A stretch of 64,000 nt of DNA from assembly GCA_050329935.1 (NCBI GenBank), contig JBHJOI010000065.1:11448-75447 (forward strand), written 5' to 3'. Both the position numbers and the translations under genes were made by a program. Numbering within the stretch: the stretch's first letter is position 1; every line of letters starts with the position of its first letter. The notes below the pieces were generated by a model that was not told the origin of the DNA, did no database searches, and saw only the letters and a program-made list of their open reading frames with translations. The DNA is from CAYSFW01 sp050329935. GTDB taxonomy: Bacteria; Pseudomonadota; Gammaproteobacteria; UWMA-0217. This document shows positions 1 through 9,237 of this stretch, one piece after another.

Positions 1-544
1 CGATGTAACCCTGTGCCGCGCCGGTACACCAAGCCACCGTCGCGATCGAGTGCTCGCCGCCCGCGATCACCAGCGGTTTGCGCCCGAGCGCCCGTTCTAT
101 CTTTGCGGCCAGGGTCGACGCGCCGACCGGGGCGCGAATGCGACCGTGATTGCCGATACCCTCCGGGTTGAGCGGTCCTACCACCTCCAAATCCAGCACT
201 CTCGCGAGCTGCGCGTTATTCCCAAACACCGCGTGAGCATCTAGCGGCAGGTGGTAGGCAATCAAACTGATGTCGTACTCCAGCAGCGTCTTGAGGCGTC
301 GGCGCCGAATGCCCGTGATCACTGCGCGCTCGCCGCGCCAGAAATATCCGTGGTGCACCAGCACGGCATCGGCGCGTGCCGCGACCGCTGCGTCGAGCAG
401 TGCAGCGCTCGCCGTCACGCCCGAAACGATACGCTCGATTCGACCTCGCCCCTCGACCTGCAATCCGTTTGGGCAGGCATCACTGAATCGTGAGACCTGC
501 AGCGTCTCATCGAGAAATTCAACTAGAGTTTGCAGCTCGACCAT
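1..544 (-). CDS. Nif3-like dinuclear metal-centre protein (partial, C-terminus outside window)
   Basis: The minus-strand frame from the ATG at 542-544 runs to the window edge without a stop and gives about 181 residues. It contains the Nif3/YbgI family landmarks: an N-terminal segment ending DACPNGLQVEG, then ADAVLVHHGYFWRGE, whose paired His residues are metal ligands, and ISLIAYHLPLDAH. The family binds two metal ions in hexameric rings; its cellular role is unsettled. It is divergent from the DegS gene, the same neighbour pair found in Pseudomonas. The remaining C-terminal part lies beyond position 1. Confidence 0.85.
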   Translation of the reverse strand, partial: MVELQTLVEFLDETLQVSRFSDACPNGLQVEGRGRIERIVSGVTASAALLDAAVAARADAVLVHHGYFWRGERAVITGIRRRRLKTLLEYDISLIAYHLPLDAHAVFGNNAQLARVLDLEVVGPLNPEGIGNHGRIRAPVGASTLAAKIERALGRKPLVIAGGEHSIATVAWCTGAAQGYI

Positions 545-650
545 CCTACCCGCCCATTTCACAACTGACTCGTGACAAACCACCCCAACGCGCCTGCGGG
601 GCCTGTTACAATCCAGCCACACTACCCGCAGGTGCCGGTACGCGCAACCC

Positions 651-1823
651 GTGTCAAAAAGAGATAACGCATTCATCTTCCAAATGATCTCCCTGGGATT
701 GGCACTCGCGCTAGTCGGCGCGTTCCTGTTTCCAGAGTGGCTGGGGCCGAATCGCAAGGTCGTCGCGCTACGACAGGACGGCAGTGTTGTACCCCAGGCT
801 GTTCCACGCGCCAGTTATTCGGACGCGGTCGAACGTGCAACACCCGCGGTCGTGAACATCTTCACCGCCAAACGCGTCGTGACCGGACGTCACCCACTGG
901 CCGCGGACCCATTGTTTCAACCGTTCTTCAATAGCCCCGCATTCCCGCCACGCGCCGAGACCCAAACCAGCCTCGGCTCCGGCGTCGTGGTCAGCCCGCA
1001 AGGCTATATATTGACCAATAACCACGTGATAGCCGGTGCCGAGCAGATCGCCGTCATCCTGCCGAACGGGGTAGAATTGGACGCGCGCGCGGTCGGCGCG
1101 GACATCGAAACCGACATTGCGGTGTTAAAGGTCCAATCGACCGCATTGCCAACCGTCACGCTCGGATCCTCCGAGACCCTGAAGGTCGGCGATGTTGTGC
1201 TCGCGATCGGCAATCCATTCGGGTTTGGACAAACGGTCACCCTCGGCATCGTCAGCGCAACCGGGCGCAGCCAGTTGGGCTTGAACACCTTCGAAGATTT
1301 CATTCAGACCGATGCCGCGATCAATCCCGGTAGTTCCGGTGGTGCGCTGATCAACGCCGGCGGCGAGCTCGTGGGCATCAATACGGCGATTTTCAGCCGC
1401 AGCAACGGTTCGCAGGGCATTGGGTTCGCGATCCCGGTCAACCTTGCGCTCGGGGTCATGAAGGAAATCATCGAGCGCGGCGGCGTTGCGCGAGGCTGGC
1501 TGGGAGTCGAAGGTACCGACGTGAATAGCGCCGTCGCAAGTGGCCTCGGCCTCCCTCCACGCACCGGCGTCCTGGTGTCTGCCGTGGTAACCAATGGGCC
1601 CGCGGCCCAGGCTGGAATTCAACCGGGCGATGTACTGCTTCGGCTGGGCGAACGAGAAATCGAAGGTGCGCGCATGGTGCTCAACCTCATCGCGCAAAGC
1701 AAACCGGGAGCCAACCTGGCCATTTCCGGATTACGCAACGGCAAGCCATTCTCGGCAACGGCCAAGGTTAGCGTCCGCCCAATCACGCCGAATGGTCAGC
1801 GAGGATCGAGCGAATCGCGCTGA
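651..1823 (+). CDS. degS: DegS/AlgW-type periplasmic serine protease
   Basis: A 390-residue HtrA-family protease anchored in the inner membrane. One N-terminal hydrophobic segment (about residues 10-30) is followed by a trypsin-like domain with His125 (in NNHV), Asp155 (in TDIAVLKV) and Ser229 (in GSSGG), then a single PDZ domain near residues 280-370. One PDZ domain rather than two, plus a membrane anchor, points to DegS/AlgW rather than DegP. DegS/AlgW cleaves the anti-sigma factor RseA/MucA when misfolded porins bind the PDZ domain. The frame opens with GTG at 651; an internal ATG at 684 is possible but would clip the anchor. The 3' end overlaps hisC, which is convergent, by 41 bp. Confidence 0.9.
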   Translation: MSKRDNAFIFQMISLGLALALVGAFLFPEWLGPNRKVVALRQDGSVVPQAVPRASYSDAVERATPAVVNIFTAKRVVTGRHPLAADPLFQPFFNSPAFPPRAETQTSLGSGVVVSPQGYILTNNHVIAGAEQIAVILPNGVELDARAVGADIETDIAVLKVQSTALPTVTLGSSETLKVGDVVLAIGNPFGFGQTVTLGIVSATGRSQLGLNTFEDFIQTDAAINPGSSGGALINAGGELVGINTAIFSRSNGSQGIGFAIPVNLALGVMKEIIERGGVARGWLGVEGTDVNSAVASGLGLPPRTGVLVSAVVTNGPAAQAGIQPGDVLLRLGEREIEGARMVLNLIAQSKPGANLAISGLRNGKPFSATAKVSVRPITPNGQRGSSESR

Positions 1824-2874
1824 GAAAGGCCGTGTTCTCGTCCGGAGTTCCGACCGTGACCCGCAAGCAATCTGATAACGCACCCCCCGTATGCGACAGG
1901 TTCTTGATCAGGATGCGCGCACGCTTCAGCGCCTCGAAAATCCGTGCCGCGTTGCCAGGCGCGGCGCGGAACAGGATAAAGTTCGCGTCACTGGGATAGA
2001 CCGTGAACGCCGCCGAGTCTTCCAGCGCCTTCGCGACTCGTGCCCGCTCCGCGCGGATCTGGCGCGCCTGCTCGGCGAACACCTCGGCATGACGTAACGC
2101 AAAACGCGCGCTCACCTGCGTCAAGACGTTGATGTTGTAGGGCAACCGGAGCTTCTCGATCTGCTCCGTCCACGCCACTGGACCACACAAATAACCCAGT
2201 CGCAAACCGGCTAGCCCCCACTTCGACAAGGTGCGCATGACCATCAGATTCGGGTGGCGACCTAGCTCCCCCATAAAGCTGTCGCTGGCAAATGGGCTAT
2301 ACGCCTCATCGAGCACGACTAGTCCGGGCGCCGCGCGCAGAATCGCCTCGATCTCGTCGCGGGCCCAGTGATTGCCGGTCGGATTATTGGGGTAAGCGAG
2401 ATAGACCAACGCCGGTTGATGAAGCTCGATCGCCTCCAGCATCGCCGCTGAATCCAGCGCGAAATCCACTTCACGCAAGGGCACGCCGACAAACCGCAAG
2501 CCGCTGAACTGGGCAATCATCCTATACATCACGAAGGTCGGCTCCGGAGCAAGGACCACCCGCCCCGGCCCACCGATCAACAGAATCAGCATCTGGATCA
2601 ACTCATCCGAGCCGTTACCCAGGACGATGGCCTGACCGCGCGGAACACCCATCGTCTCCCGTAACGCGGCGACTAACTCGCCGGCCGCTGGATCCGGGTA
2701 GCGATTCAGCGCCACCGAGCGCAGCGATTCGAGCCAATCCGCGACCAGCTCGGAGGGCCATGCGTAAGGGTTCTCCATCGCGTCCAGCTTGACGAAGCCA
2801 GACGACGGCGGTACGTGGTACGCGGATAGCGACCGTATTTCCGGCCGAACCCAGTGGTCGATCCAATCGTTCAT
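1783..2874 (-). CDS. hisC: Histidinol-phosphate aminotransferase
   Basis: A 363-residue class I/II PLP aminotransferase converting imidazole-acetol phosphate to histidinol phosphate in histidine synthesis. Visible motifs: GNGSDELI for cofactor binding, YPNNPTG, LDEAYSPF, and the PLP lysine at about residue 218 in TLSKWGLAGLRLGY. It is the last gene of the hisG-aro-hisD-hisC series, 142 bp downstream of hisD. The final 41 bp are shared antisense with the end of degS. Length is normal for the family. Confidence 0.95.
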   Translation of the reverse strand: MNDWIDHWVRPEIRSLSAYHVPPSSGFVKLDAMENPYAWPSELVADWLESLRSVALNRYPDPAAGELVAALRETMGVPRGQAIVLGNGSDELIQMLILLIGGPGRVVLAPEPTFVMYRMIAQFSGLRFVGVPLREVDFALDSAAMLEAIELHQPALVYLAYPNNPTGNHWARDEIEAILRAAPGLVVLDEAYSPFASDSFMGELGRHPNLMVMRTLSKWGLAGLRLGYLCGPVAWTEQIEKLRLPYNINVLTQVSARFALRHAEVFAEQARQIRAERARVAKALEDSAAFTVYPSDANFILFRAAPGNAARIFEALKRARILIKNLSHTGGALSDCLRVTVGTPDENTAFLSAIRSILADHSA

Positions 2875-3016
2875 AGCTTCAGCCCGTCAAGCGCCAATCG
2901 TTGTCAACGACGCGCGCTAGCTCCAGTGATACGCCGGTTAAATGCCGGCACGAATGTAGCTCTGCCAATGGATCAGCACGGCGCAAGCGGTCCGCACCTG
3001 CACGGCTCGTGCACAC

Positions 3017-4324
3017 CTAGGCACCGGGCTTGATACGATATTCGGCGGAGCGCGCATGCGCGACCAGTCCCTCGCCATGCGCCAATATAGACGCCACCGC
3101 ACCAAGTGCCGAGGCGCCCTCCGGCGAGCACCCGATTAGACTGGAACGCTTCTGAAAATCGTATACCCCGAGCGGCGACGAAAAGCGCGCCGTTCGCGAA
3201 GTCGGTAAAACGTGGTTCGGACCCGCACAGTAATCACCCAGCGCCTCCGCGGTGTAGCGTCCCATGAAAATGGCGCCGGCGTGGCGGATGCGCGGCACGA
3301 GCGCGTCGGGATCAGCGACTGACAGCTCCAAATGTTCCGGCGCCACGAAGTTCGCAACCTCGATTGCGTCGTCCATATCCCGCGCAAGAATCAACGCCCC
3401 TCGCGCTGCCAAGGACGCACGAATGATCGGTGCTCGCGGCATCTCTCCGAGGAGCCGATCCATCGCGGCCGCGACCTGATCGAGAAACTCGGCATCGGGC
3501 GACACCAGGATCGGCTGTGCATCCTCATCGTGCTCACCCTGCGAGAATAGATCCATCGCAATCCAGTCAGGCGGGGTCTTGCCATCGCACACGACCAGGA
3601 TCTCGGAGGGTCCGGCAATCATGTCGATACCGACCGTGCCAAACACCATGCGCTTGGCGGTCGCGACATAGATATTGCCAGGCCCCACGATCTTGTCGAC
3701 CCGCGGCACGGTCTCGGTGCCATAAGCCAAGGCCGCGACCGCTTGCGCGCCGCCGATCGTGAACACTCGGTCCACCCCCGCCACGGCGGCAGCCGCCAGC
3801 ACCAACTCGTTGAGCTCGCCGCGCGGCGTTGGCACCACCATCACGAGCCGCGGCACGCCGGCGACCTTGGCCGGAATCGCATTCATCAATACCGACGACG
3901 GATACGCGGCCTTGCCCCCGGGCACATAGAGACCGACGCTGTCGAGCGCCGAGACCTGCTGCCCGAGCACGGTGCCGTCGGCCTCGCGATAGACCCACGA
4001 CTCAAGACGCTGACGTTCCGCGTACTGACGAATGCGCTCGGCCGCCTGCTCCAATGCCTCACGCTGCACGCTCGGGATTGCGGCCACCGCCGCATCGAGG
4101 CGCGCACGCGGCAACTCGAGTTCGGCGCCCGTCGCTAGATCGAGCTGATCGAAGCGGCGGGTGAACTCCAGTAACGCGCTGTCGCCTTCGCGCTTTACCC
4201 GCCTGAGAATATCGTTGACCGTGGCGAAAACGCGATCATCCGAAACCGACTCCCAAGCAAGCATCGACTCCAGTCGCGGCCAGAAGTCAGCGTCCAGGGT
4301 AGACAGGCGCGCGATCGTAGGCAT
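3017..4324 (-). CDS. hisD: Histidinol dehydrogenase
   Basis: A 435-residue enzyme of standard length that oxidises L-histidinol to L-histidine in two NAD-dependent steps with a bound zinc. Characteristic stretches are GLYVPGGKAAYPSSVLMNAIPA, KIVGPGNIYVATAK, DMIAGPSEILVV and SQGEHDEDAQ, the last carrying zinc-site residues. The ATG at 4324 lies 3 nt after the stop of the DAHP synthase gene, so the two are almost certainly co-transcribed and translationally coupled. Confidence 0.96.
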   Translation of the reverse strand: MPTIARLSTLDADFWPRLESMLAWESVSDDRVFATVNDILRRVKREGDSALLEFTRRFDQLDLATGAELELPRARLDAAVAAIPSVQREALEQAAERIRQYAERQRLESWVYREADGTVLGQQVSALDSVGLYVPGGKAAYPSSVLMNAIPAKVAGVPRLVMVVPTPRGELNELVLAAAAVAGVDRVFTIGGAQAVAALAYGTETVPRVDKIVGPGNIYVATAKRMVFGTVGIDMIAGPSEILVVCDGKTPPDWIAMDLFSQGEHDEDAQPILVSPDAEFLDQVAAAMDRLLGEMPRAPIIRASLAARGALILARDMDDAIEVANFVAPEHLELSVADPDALVPRIRHAGAIFMGRYTAEALGDYCAGPNHVLPTSRTARFSSPLGVYDFQKRSSLIGCSPEGASALGAVASILAHGEGLVAHARSAEYRIKPGA

Positions 4325-4327
4325 CGA

Positions 4328-5419
4328 TCAAACCGCCCGCGCGAGTTGCTCGCGCCGTTGCCGCACCGCCGCTGCCAACTCCTTCAACGCCGGCTGCGTT
4401 TCGTCCCAACCAATACAGGCATCGGTAATGCTTTGACCGTAGGTCAGCGGCTGGCCCGGCACCTGATCCTGGCGCCCGGCGTGCAGGTGGCTCTCGATCA
4501 TCACGCCGACGATGCGCCGTTCACCGGCCGCGAGCTGATTGGCGACATCGTGCACGACCGCGCTCTGACGTTCCGGTTTCTTGCCGCTATTGGCGTGGCT
4601 GCAATCGACCATCAAGCACGGCTGCAAGCCCCCCTTTGCGAGCTGGGCCGACGCGCGCTGGATGTGCTCGGCGTCATAGTTCGGCTTGCCATCGCCTCCG
4701 CGCAGAATCAAATGGCAGTCCGGATTTCCAGTCGTCGAGAAAATGGCCGAGTGCCCGGCTTTGGTGACGGAGAGAAAATGGTGGGGCCGCGACGCCGAAA
4801 CGATCGCGTCGACCGCGATCTGAATATTGCCGTCGGTACCGTTCTTGAACCCAACCGGACACGACAAGCCCGAGGCTAGCTCGCGGTGCGTTTGGCTTTC
4901 CGTTGTGCGGGCGCCGATCGCGCCCCAACTCACCAGGTCCGCGACGTACTGCGGACTGATAAGATCAAGGTATTCGGTGGCCGCGGGCATGCCCATGGTA
5001 GCCAGATCAAGCAACAGCTTCCGCGCGATTCGCAGACCGCGGTTGATCTGAAAACTTCCGTCGAGATCGGGATCGTTGATCAGCCCCTTCCAACCGACCG
5101 TGGTGCGTGGCTTCTCGAAATAAACCCGCATGACGATCAGCAGGTCGTCCTTCAGACGCTCGCGCAAGTCGCTGAGTCGCTGGGCGTAATCGCACGCGGC
5201 CTTTGGATCATGCACCGAGCACGGCCCCACGACCACGAGCAACCGATCATCCTGGCCATGCAGGATTCGATGTATCGCCTTACGAGCTTCGAATACCGTG
5301 AGTGATGCCGCTTCCGTGATCGGATACTCGGCGCGAATATCATCCGGGGAGCTAACCTCCTGTATCCCCTTGATTCGCAGATCGTCCGTCTGGTATTCCA
5401 CGTGTCTGTCTTGCTTCAT
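4328..5419 (-). CDS. Class I DAHP synthase (AroG type) inside the his operon
   Basis: A 363-residue 3-deoxy-7-phosphoheptulonate synthase condensing PEP and erythrose-4-phosphate, the first step of the shikimate pathway. Motifs match the E. coli AroG/F/H class: VVVGPCSVHD, FEKPRTTVGWKG, SWGAIGARTTESQ, CPVGFKNGTDG, KAGHSAIFSTTGN and DCSHANSGK. The frame is open 189 nt further upstream, but the ATG at 5417-5419 overlaps the hisG stop as ATGA and gives the family's normal N-terminus. Its place between hisG and hisD is unusual; Pseudomonas has hisG-hisD directly. Which aromatic amino acid inhibits it cannot be told by eye. Confidence 0.93.
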   Translation of the reverse strand: MKQDRHVEYQTDDLRIKGIQEVSSPDDIRAEYPITEAASLTVFEARKAIHRILHGQDDRLLVVVGPCSVHDPKAACDYAQRLSDLRERLKDDLLIVMRVYFEKPRTTVGWKGLINDPDLDGSFQINRGLRIARKLLLDLATMGMPAATEYLDLISPQYVADLVSWGAIGARTTESQTHRELASGLSCPVGFKNGTDGNIQIAVDAIVSASRPHHFLSVTKAGHSAIFSTTGNPDCHLILRGGDGKPNYDAEHIQRASAQLAKGGLQPCLMVDCSHANSGKKPERQSAVVHDVANQLAAGERRIVGVMIESHLHAGRQDQVPGQPLTYGQSITDACIGWDETQPALKELAAAVRQRREQLARAV

Positions 5420-6072
5420 TTCGTTGCCAACCGCTTGTCTTCCACCGCCTGCCGCATCACCCTGAGCAAGGGGTCGACCTCGGTATGTTTCATCTTCATT
5501 GCCGCCTTGTTCACGATCAAGCGCGAGCTGATCTCCGCGATATCCTCCAGCGGCATCAGACCATTGGCGCGTAGCGTGTTGCCGGTATCCACCAGATCGA
5601 CGATGCAATCCGCCAGCCCAACCAAGGGCGCCAGCTCCATCGAGCCGTACAGCTTGATGATCTCGACCTGCTTACCCTGCGCAGCGAAATGGCGCCGAGT
5701 CGTGTTGACGAACTTCGTGGCCACCCGCAGTCGCCGCGAGCCGCTCAGATCGGCGTCCGGACGACCCGCCACCATCAACCGGCACCTCGCGATGCGTAGA
5801 TCCAGCGGCTCATAGAGACCCGCGCCGCCGTGCTCCAACAGCACGTCCTTACCCGCCACGCCGAGATCGGCCGCGCCGTACTGTACATAGGTTGGCACGT
5901 CGGAAGCCCGGATCACCAACAGCCGCACGTTTTCGCGGTTTGTATCAAGTATCAGCTTGCGACTCGTGTCCGGATTGTCCAGCGGTTCGATGCCCGCGGC
6001 AGCCAGGAATGGCAGCGTTTCGTTAAAAATCCGGCCTTTCGATAATGCGATCGTTATCATGCGCGCGGTCAA
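5416..6072 (-). CDS. hisG: ATP phosphoribosyltransferase catalytic subunit, short form
   Basis: A 218-residue HisG of the short type, lacking the C-terminal regulatory domain, which therefore needs HisZ (found at 15085-16260). It joins ATP and PRPP in the first committed step of histidine synthesis. Motifs: ITIALSKGRIF at the start, AADLGVAGKDVL, and the PRPP loop DLVDTGNTLRANGL. A TTG at 6072 is preceded by AGGA 8 nt upstream; the ATG at 6060 has no clear ribosome site, so the TTG start is preferred, adding four residues. The stop overlaps the next gene by 4 nt. Confidence 0.93.
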   Translation of the reverse strand: MTARMITIALSKGRIFNETLPFLAAAGIEPLDNPDTSRKLILDTNRENVRLLVIRASDVPTYVQYGAADLGVAGKDVLLEHGGAGLYEPLDLRIARCRLMVAGRPDADLSGSRRLRVATKFVNTTRRHFAAQGKQVEIIKLYGSMELAPLVGLADCIVDLVDTGNTLRANGLMPLEDIAEISSRLIVNKAAMKMKHTEVDPLLRVMRQAVEDKRLATK

Positions 6073-6266
6073 TCATTTCGTCCTACGGTGTCACACCAAG
6101 GTCTCGAAGGCGCAACGAGGGGTGTCGGGTTTGCAGTCAGCCCGCGCGTCGAACGCGGACGCATGACGCCGGAGACTTCGAACGTCGCTCCTCTGGCTGG
6201 CCAGCGCCCGCGTGCCTCGCCGCAGGCCGCGACAAGTGCCATTGAAAACTGCGGCGATCAGTCGTT

Positions 6267-7538
6267 TCATGACGCGGTTGGATTGGGCATTCGGCGTATG
6301 CTCGCGCCGAGTTGCAACAACTTTTCTTCAATTCTTTCATAGCCCCGATCGATATGGTAGATGCGATCCACCAGCGTCTCGCCCCGGGCGGCGAGGGCGA
6401 CGAGCACTAGGCTTGCCGATGCGCGCAGATCCGTGGCCATGATCGGTGCGGCAGTCAGACGCTCGACACCGGTGATCACCGCGGTATTGCCCTCAAGCTG
6501 AATCTCGGCGCCCATGCGCTGCATTTCCTGCGCGTGCATGAATCGATTCTCGAATATCGTTTCAACGATGGTTCCCGTGCCTTCGGCGACGGTATTCAGG
6601 GCCATGAACTGGGCCTGCATGTCGGTCGGAAACGCCGGATAAGGCGCGGTCCGTATATTGACGGCGCGTGGCCTGCGCCCGTGCATCTCAAGCGTGATCG
6701 TGTCGCCGCCGACCTCGATTTCGGCCCCGGATTCCACGAGCTTCGCCAACACGGCGTCGAGCAGCCCGGGGTCGGTGTCCTTGAGCTTTACGCCACCTCC
6801 CGTGATCGCGGCCGCGATCAGAAACGTACCGGTTTCGATCCGGTCCGGCAGTACGCGATAATCGCAGCCAGAGAGTCGTTCCACTCCATGGATCGTGATC
6901 GTGTCAGTCCCGGCGCCTTCGATTCGTGCCCCCATCTTGATCAAGTATTGCGCGAGATCGACGATCTCGGGCTCTCGCGCGGCATTCTCGATGACCGTCG
7001 TACCCTCCGCGAGCGCGGCAGCCATCAGCAGGTTTTCGGTACCGGTCACGCTCACCAGATCCATGACGATCCGTGCCCCGCGCAGGCGTGATGCACGCGC
7101 CCGCACGTAACCACCTTCGACTTCGATCTCGGCTCCCATCGCGGCGAGCCCGTCGATGTGCAGATTGACCGGCCTGGCGCCAATCGCGCAACCGCCCGGC
7201 AGCGAGACTTCAGCGTAACCGTAGCGCGCGACCAGCGGCCCCAGCACCAAGATCGATGCACGCATCGTTTTCACCAGATCGTACGGCGCGATCTGGCTGT
7301 TGAGCGTGGTCGGATCGACCTCGATCGACAAGGACTCGTCGATCATCAAGGACACACCCATTTGCCCTAGCAAGCGCATCATGGTAGTGACGTCGCGCAA
7401 ATGCGGGACATTCGAAATGTAAGAGGGCGAATCCGCCAGCAACGTCGCCGCCAGAATTGGCAGCACCGCGTTCTTGGCACCGGAGATGCGCACTTCGCCG
7501 CGCAGCGGCACACCGCCGCGAATCAGTAGCTTATCCAT
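6267..7538 (-). CDS. murA: UDP-N-acetylglucosamine 1-carboxyvinyltransferase
   Basis: A 423-residue enolpyruvyl transferase catalysing the first committed step of peptidoglycan synthesis in the cytoplasm. It begins MDKLLIRGGVPLRGEV, followed by ISGAKNAVLPILAA. The PEP- and fosfomycin-reactive cysteine is Cys117 in LPGGCAIGARPVNLH, so it should be fosfomycin-sensitive at the target level. The ATG at 7538 with GGAG upstream was chosen over an in-frame TTG six codons earlier. It heads the murA-hisG-aro-hisD-hisC series, separated from hisG by 194 bp. No BolA/IbaG gene, often found just upstream of murA, is present. Confidence 0.95.
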   Translation of the reverse strand: MDKLLIRGGVPLRGEVRISGAKNAVLPILAATLLADSPSYISNVPHLRDVTTMMRLLGQMGVSLMIDESLSIEVDPTTLNSQIAPYDLVKTMRASILVLGPLVARYGYAEVSLPGGCAIGARPVNLHIDGLAAMGAEIEVEGGYVRARASRLRGARIVMDLVSVTGTENLLMAAALAEGTTVIENAAREPEIVDLAQYLIKMGARIEGAGTDTITIHGVERLSGCDYRVLPDRIETGTFLIAAAITGGGVKLKDTDPGLLDAVLAKLVESGAEIEVGGDTITLEMHGRRPRAVNIRTAPYPAFPTDMQAQFMALNTVAEGTGTIVETIFENRFMHAQEMQRMGAEIQLEGNTAVITGVERLTAAPIMATDLRASASLVLVALAARGETLVDRIYHIDRGYERIEEKLLQLGASIRRMPNPTAS

Positions 7539-7652
7539 GACGTAAGCAGTCTCCAACCGGCCGGAAAAGCGCGCAAGTATAGCGGCTGCGGGCAGGTCTT
7601 AACAGCGCGAACCGACAGCGCCCGGGTGGAACCCAAGCCGCGTGGACTCCGA

Positions 7653-8819
7653 TCACGACGCCGCCCAGTGTTCCGTTGCGATACCGTCACCGAGATCAGC
7701 GCCGGTCAGGCGCGCGCGCACCTCCAGAAGCCGCTGTATCAATGCGGGCTCGGCACGCCCATAGGCATCGGCATCCGGCACGCGCTTGACCACGACGCCC
7801 AACAACTCGGTGATCGCGTTCCCGATCGAATTCTGACTGATGGTGACCACGAGCTTGCCATCGTCGTTGCGGTAAACAAGCTGCTTGAACGCGGGCTGCC
7901 AACGAATCGAATTGGCATAACGTGCATCCACGATGCATCGGTCGCGCACCTTTTTCGCAGTGCCGAGAAAATCGTTGTTGAATAGCAGCACCGATTCGAC
8001 CTGCTCGGGGAAATGCGTATCCCTCGGCTGTGCTCCATTGCGGGTCGAGACCTGGGAGAAGAACGTGCGATAAAAATCGAGAAATCCCTGCAAGATCGCA
8101 TCGTATTCCTGCCAGAAGCGGGTATCGCGGAGCGCCGCCACGCCGCCTTGAATCTCCCAACACGGCAGGCCTTGCGGATATCCAGTGAGGCCAAGCCGCG
8201 ACTCCGCCGACGGTAGCGGTCGCAGAATTCGCAGATCAAGCGCCTTCTCGAAAAACTCGCGATAGACGTCGCGCATGTAGGCCTGGAACAGACTGTGCTG
8301 GCCGCCGTCGGTCAGATTGGGATTGGCGGGATCGGCCAGCACCGCGGCGCGCAACTGATCCATCGGAAACACCATGAAGTGATTGTGCAGCATGCGAATG
8401 CTCGGCACGCCTGGCGAGGTCAACGGCCAAGTGGCGTCCAGGCTCGCCTCGCCCGCCAGCACCAGCGCGGTCGCCGGATCGGGGTAGCGCTCGAGCATGT
8501 ATTCGATCACGATCTGGTTCATCCGGTTCCAGACCCGCCGAACGTGGTCAGGCACCTGCGTCCGGCGCACCGGCCGACCCAGCGGATCGAGAATGACCTG
8601 CGAGGTGTTATAGATGATCGAGGCGTCAAATTCGTTACTATGACCCAAGGCCTTGCGGTACAGCAGCAGGTTCTCGGCATTGACCAGCAGACCATTGTTG
8701 TGGACCAGGTCATTGAGATTTTCGGTACTGTTGAAAAACTCGTTGGGCTTCATGCCCTCCGGAACTTCCAACGGAATGGGGCGAAACGGGGTTACGATCT
8801 CGCGCGGTCCGACTTCCAT
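7653..8819 (-). CDS. Conserved-looking hypothetical protein, 388 residues
   Basis: I do not recognise this family. The frame is long, isolated and has normal base use, so it looks real. The protein appears soluble: no signal peptide and no membrane segment. Visible features are an Asn-rich stretch near residues 25-50, a central IRMLHNHFMVFP segment with an HxH pair that could bind metal, aromatic-rich FWQEYDAILQGFLDFYRTFF, and a hydrophobic NAITELLGVVVKRVPD near the end. It lies 114 bp upstream of murA on the same strand and divergent from the DUF2007 gene, which says little about its role. Confidence 0.7.
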   Translation of the reverse strand: MEVGPREIVTPFRPIPLEVPEGMKPNEFFNSTENLNDLVHNNGLLVNAENLLLYRKALGHSNEFDASIIYNTSQVILDPLGRPVRRTQVPDHVRRVWNRMNQIVIEYMLERYPDPATALVLAGEASLDATWPLTSPGVPSIRMLHNHFMVFPMDQLRAAVLADPANPNLTDGGQHSLFQAYMRDVYREFFEKALDLRILRPLPSAESRLGLTGYPQGLPCWEIQGGVAALRDTRFWQEYDAILQGFLDFYRTFFSQVSTRNGAQPRDTHFPEQVESVLLFNNDFLGTAKKVRDRCIVDARYANSIRWQPAFKQLVYRNDDGKLVVTISQNSIGNAITELLGVVVKRVPDADAYGRAEPALIQRLLEVRARLTGADLGDGIATEHWAAS

Positions 8820-8910
8820 CGCTCTAAGACTCCTGGGCTGGGGACATTGGCGGCGTAGTGTAATCCAGAGTGAGGCGGTTTCTCATGTGTCACGTCGAGG
8901 CAATCCGGCG

Positions 8911-9237
8911 ATGAGGCGGGTGTACACCGCGCCGACACCGCTGATGACCGGCTTTATCCAAGGCATTCTCGAACATGCCGGCATCGATTATGTGCTTAAG
9001 AATCAGTTTCTAAGTGGCGCGGCCGGCGACTTGCCGATCAACGAAACCTGGCCCGAACTATGGGTACGCGATGCCGATGAAGCCCGCGCGCTCGAGTTGA
9101 TTCAGGAGATTCTCGCGCCACTGCCGACCGCAGCCCGCGAATGGCTCTGCCCTGAATGCGGAGAGCAGTTGGAGATGCAGTTTTGCGCGTGCTGGCGCTG
9201 CGGTCGAACACGTATCGAACAGGAACCACCGCGATGA
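8911..9237 (+). CDS. DUF2007-like protein with C-terminal zinc ribbon
   Basis: A 108-residue protein. The first 70 residues resemble the DUF2007 fold (small ferredoxin-like putative signal-transducing domain): YTAPTPLMTGFIQGILEHAGIDYVLKN, then ELWVRDADEARALELI. The last 30 residues hold a CPECGEQLEMQFCACWRCG zinc ribbon. The family's ligand is unknown. The stop overlaps the nitroreductase start by 4 nt (ATGA), so the two are coupled. The ATG at 8911 lacks a strong ribosome site; GTG at 8920 is an alternative. Confidence 0.8.
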   Translation: MRRVYTAPTPLMTGFIQGILEHAGIDYVLKNQFLSGAAGDLPINETWPELWVRDADEARALELIQEILAPLPTAAREWLCPECGEQLEMQFCACWRCGRTRIEQEPPR

